Of a DNA stretch of 7,586 nt, positions 6,148 to 7,586 are shown piece by piece. The notes beneath the pieces are model-generated. The model ran no database searches. It was not told where the DNA came from and worked only from the letters and a program-made list of their open reading frames with translations. The DNA is from Nocardioidaceae bacterium (lineage in GTDB: Bacteria; Actinomycetota; Actinomycetes; Propionibacteriales; Nocardioidaceae). The stretch is from contig JAICRS010000147.1 of assembly GCA_025966335.1 (NCBI GenBank), positions 1 to 7,586 of the forward strand, in the 5' to 3' direction. Position numbers and translations under genes: made by a program. Each line of letters starts with the position of its first letter. Positions within the stretch are counted from its first letter, which is position 1.

Positions 6148-7214
6148 GGTGTGCCCCCGGCCGGCCGTCTTCGCCACTGCAGCCGGTACCGGCGCCAGCT
6201 CATCGCCGAGAGCACGGCCAGCATCAGCAGGGCGCCGAAGATGCCGCCGAGCTGGGTCGGCACCTGGAGCACGAGCGAGACGTTCTGCGCACCGACGGAG
6301 ATGTCCCCAAGCAGACCCGCGACGAGGAAGACGCCGAGGGCGCTCAGGCCGCCCAGGGTGGCCACGATGACGCCGGTGTAGCCGTAGCTGTTGCTGATCC
6401 CTGAGGTCAGCTGGTGCTGGACGCCCATCACCTGGGAGGCGCCGCCGAGCCCGGCGATCGCACCGGAGACGAGGGCGCACCGCCACTGCAGCCGACCGAC
6501 GGCGATCCCACTGAACGCCGCTGCCTGGGGCGCCTGGCCGGCCGCCTTGATCCGGACGCCGGTCGCGGTCCGGGCCAGGACAATGCCGGTGACCACGACG
6601 ACGAGCACGGCGACGCCGAAGCCCCAGTGCACCCGGCTGCCGGGGATCAGGGCCGGCAGGTCGTAGCCGGCGCCGAGCCGGTCGGAGTCGGTGAACCCGC
6701 TGGTCGAGTTGCGCCACGGTCCGTTGAGCAGGCCCTGGACCACCAGCAGCGCCACCGGGTTCAGCAGCAACGTGGTGACCACCTCGTCGATGCCGGCCCG
6801 GCGCTTCAGCCAGGCGGGAAGCGTGGCCCACACCAGGCCGCCGACGGCTCCGGCGACGAAACCGAGCGGCAGCGCGACCGGCGCGGGGAGGTCCGGCAGG
6901 CCGAGGCCGACGGCGGTGGTCCCGATCGCGCCGAGCAGGAACTGGCCCTCGGCGCCGATGTTCCAGTAGCCGGCCCGGAACGCGATCGCGACGGCGATGC
7001 CGGTGAACAGCAGCGGGGTCGCGGTCAGCAGCACCTCGTAGAGCCCGGAGACCGAGCTCAGCGGAGTGACCAGGTAGCGCTCGAACGCGGCCGGCGGGTT
7101 CGCGCCGGCCAGCCGGATCGGGATAGCGGTCAGTGCGATGGTGACGAGTACGGCGCCCAGCACGGCCACCGGTGCCAGCCACCGGGGCTCGTGTCCGCGC
7201 AGCACGATCTTCAT
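6144..7214 (-). CDS. Nucleoside-type ABC transporter permease (first permease, YufP/NupB-like)
   Basis: A 356-residue inner-membrane permease. A basic N-terminus leads into a first helix (about 13-33) and a periplasmic loop. GYWNIGAEGQFLLGA (82-96) is the family hallmark. LPAWLKRRAGIDEVVTTLLL (132-151) is the cytoplasmic coupling loop that meets the ATPase. SYGYTGVIVATLGGLSALG (276-294) and a late helix pair near 296-338 complete the core. The C-terminus is basic (RRYRLQWRRR). This combination is typical of BMP-family (YufP/NupB) nucleoside importers rather than sugar-only RbsC-type ones. The ATG at 7214 overlaps the ATPase stop by 4 bases, with GGGGGAG seven bases upstream as ribosome site. 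Its own stop overlaps the next permease's ATG in the same way, indicating translational coupling and one polycistronic mRNA. Confidence 0.9.
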   Translation of the reverse strand: MKIVLRGHEPRWLAPVAVLGAVLVTIALTAIPIRLAGANPPAAFERYLVTPLSSVSGLYEVLLTATPLLFTGIAVAIAFRAGYWNIGAEGQFLLGAIGTTAVGLGLPDLPAPVALPLGFVAGAVGGLVWATLPAWLKRRAGIDEVVTTLLLNPVALLVVQGLLNGPWRNSTSGFTDSDRLGAGYDLPALIPGSRVHWGFGVAVLVVVVTGIVLARTATGVRIKAAGQAPQAAAFSGIAVGRLQWRCALVSGAIAGLGGASQVMGVQHQLTSGISNSYGYTGVIVATLGGLSALGVFLVAGLLGDISVGAQNVSLVLQVPTQLGGIFGALLMLAVLSAMSWRRYRLQWRRRPAGGTP

Positions 7215-7586
7215 GCCACCGCTCCCCCGGTCATCATGATGCCGAGCCGCTCGCTGCTGGCCTCGCCGGCGGGGAGCTCGCCGAGGATCTCGCCGCGGAA
7301 CAGCACCGCGATCCGGTCACAGAGCGCATGCAGCTCGTCGAGATCCTCCGAGATGAGCAGCACTCCGGCACCGTTCTCCCGGAGCTCGCGAAGCTGAGAG
7401 TGCACGTACCGATAGGCGCCGATGTCCAGGCCACGGGTCGGCTGGGCCACCACCAGGATGCGAGGCTGCCGCGCCAACGCACGCGCGAGCAACACCTTCT
7501 GCATGTTCCCGCCGGACAGCGTGGCCACCGGGTCACCGGGGCTGGCGCGGATGTCGAACCGTTCGATCAGGGTCTCGGCGTTCGAG
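7211..7586 (-). CDS. ABC transporter ATP-binding protein, C-terminal end (partial; YufO/NupA-like)
   Basis: The last 124 residues of an ATPase whose start lies beyond the right edge. Residues count from the first complete codon at 7585. LSGGNMQK (23-30) is the ABC signature; the family more often has LSGGNQQK. ILVVAQPTRGLDIGA (43-57) is a Walker B/D-loop in which the usual catalytic Glu is Gln (Gln48), and ISEDLDEL (78-85) lacks the usual switch His. Both changes are normal for the second nucleotide-binding domain of the double-domain ATPases in BMP/Nup and ribose-type importers. I therefore infer a protein of about 500 residues with a first, catalytically complete domain upstream. It powers the two permeases that follow. 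A GTG at 7528 is in frame but internal, since LIERFDIRASPGDPV upstream matches the family. Confidence 0.87.
   Translation of the reverse strand, partial: SNAETLIERFDIRASPGDPVATLSGGNMQKVLLARALARQPRILVVAQPTRGLDIGAYRYVHSQLRELRENGAGVLLISEDLDELHALCDRIAVLFRGEILGELPAGEASSERLGIMMTGGAVA

Noticed and set aside
5071..6381. 436-codon plus-strand open frame antisense to the deaminase and second permease
   Set aside because: Low-complexity Glu/Asp/Gln/Gly/Arg translation typical of the complement of hydrophobic membrane-protein codons.
6414..7397. 327-codon plus-strand open frame antisense to the first permease
   Set aside because: Same antisense composition artefact, with no start signal or domain.
7420..7464. 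Gln in place of the Walker B Glu in the ABC ATPase
   Set aside because: AQPTRGLD at this place is normal for the second nucleotide-binding domain of BMP/Nup and ribose-type importer ATPases, so it is not a sign of a dead transporter.

Overview
The window is very GC-rich, with strong third-position G/C bias, short intergenic gaps and long spurious antisense reading frames. This is typical of an actinobacterium. The protein styles (phosphodiester glycosidase fused to Ig-like domains, a GDSTVEG-type SGNH hydrolase, a BMP-family nucleoside ABC transporter) fit Nocardioidaceae or relatives, but that placement is inference, not proof.

Layout. Positions 1-2659 (+) hold the 3' part of a large, probably exported, multidomain protein: a phosphodiester glycosidase (NAGPA-type) domain, Ig-like domains, a carbohydrate-binding-like beta-sandwich, a metallophosphoesterase-fold domain with eroded metal ligands, and a C-terminal Ig-like domain. 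A 126-base gap follows with a nested inverted repeat that could be a terminator. Next is a 36-residue tail-anchored membrane protein on the minus strand (2786-2896). It diverges, across only 39 bases, from an SGNH/GDSL hydrolase (2936-3694, +). That gap carries a nearly symmetric pair of CAGAAT boxes, each exactly 7 bases from its ATG, which suggests back-to-back leaderless promoters. An LLM-class flavin oxidoreductase (3743-4780, +) follows.

The right half (4777-7586) is one minus-strand operon: ABC ATPase (partial) > permease > permease > cytosine deaminase. The first two junctions are 4-base ATGA overlaps and the last gap is 21 bases. The transporter is of the BMP/Nup (YufO/YufP/YufQ-like) nucleoside type. 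The deaminase resembles the yeast Fcy1 zinc cytosine deaminase rather than bacterial CodA. Together they suggest import of a cytosine-type base or nucleoside followed by deamination. The substrate-binding lipoprotein and the operon promoter must lie beyond the right edge.

The LLM gene and the deaminase meet tail to tail and share one palindromic CTAG that supplies both TAG stops. No gene-free stretch exceeds 300 bases. I saw no rRNA, tRNA, CRISPR, insertion sequence or other mobile element. I found no clear novel system; the most interesting points are the Fcy1-type deaminase in a Nup-type operon, the symmetric divergent promoter and the degenerate phosphoesterase domain.
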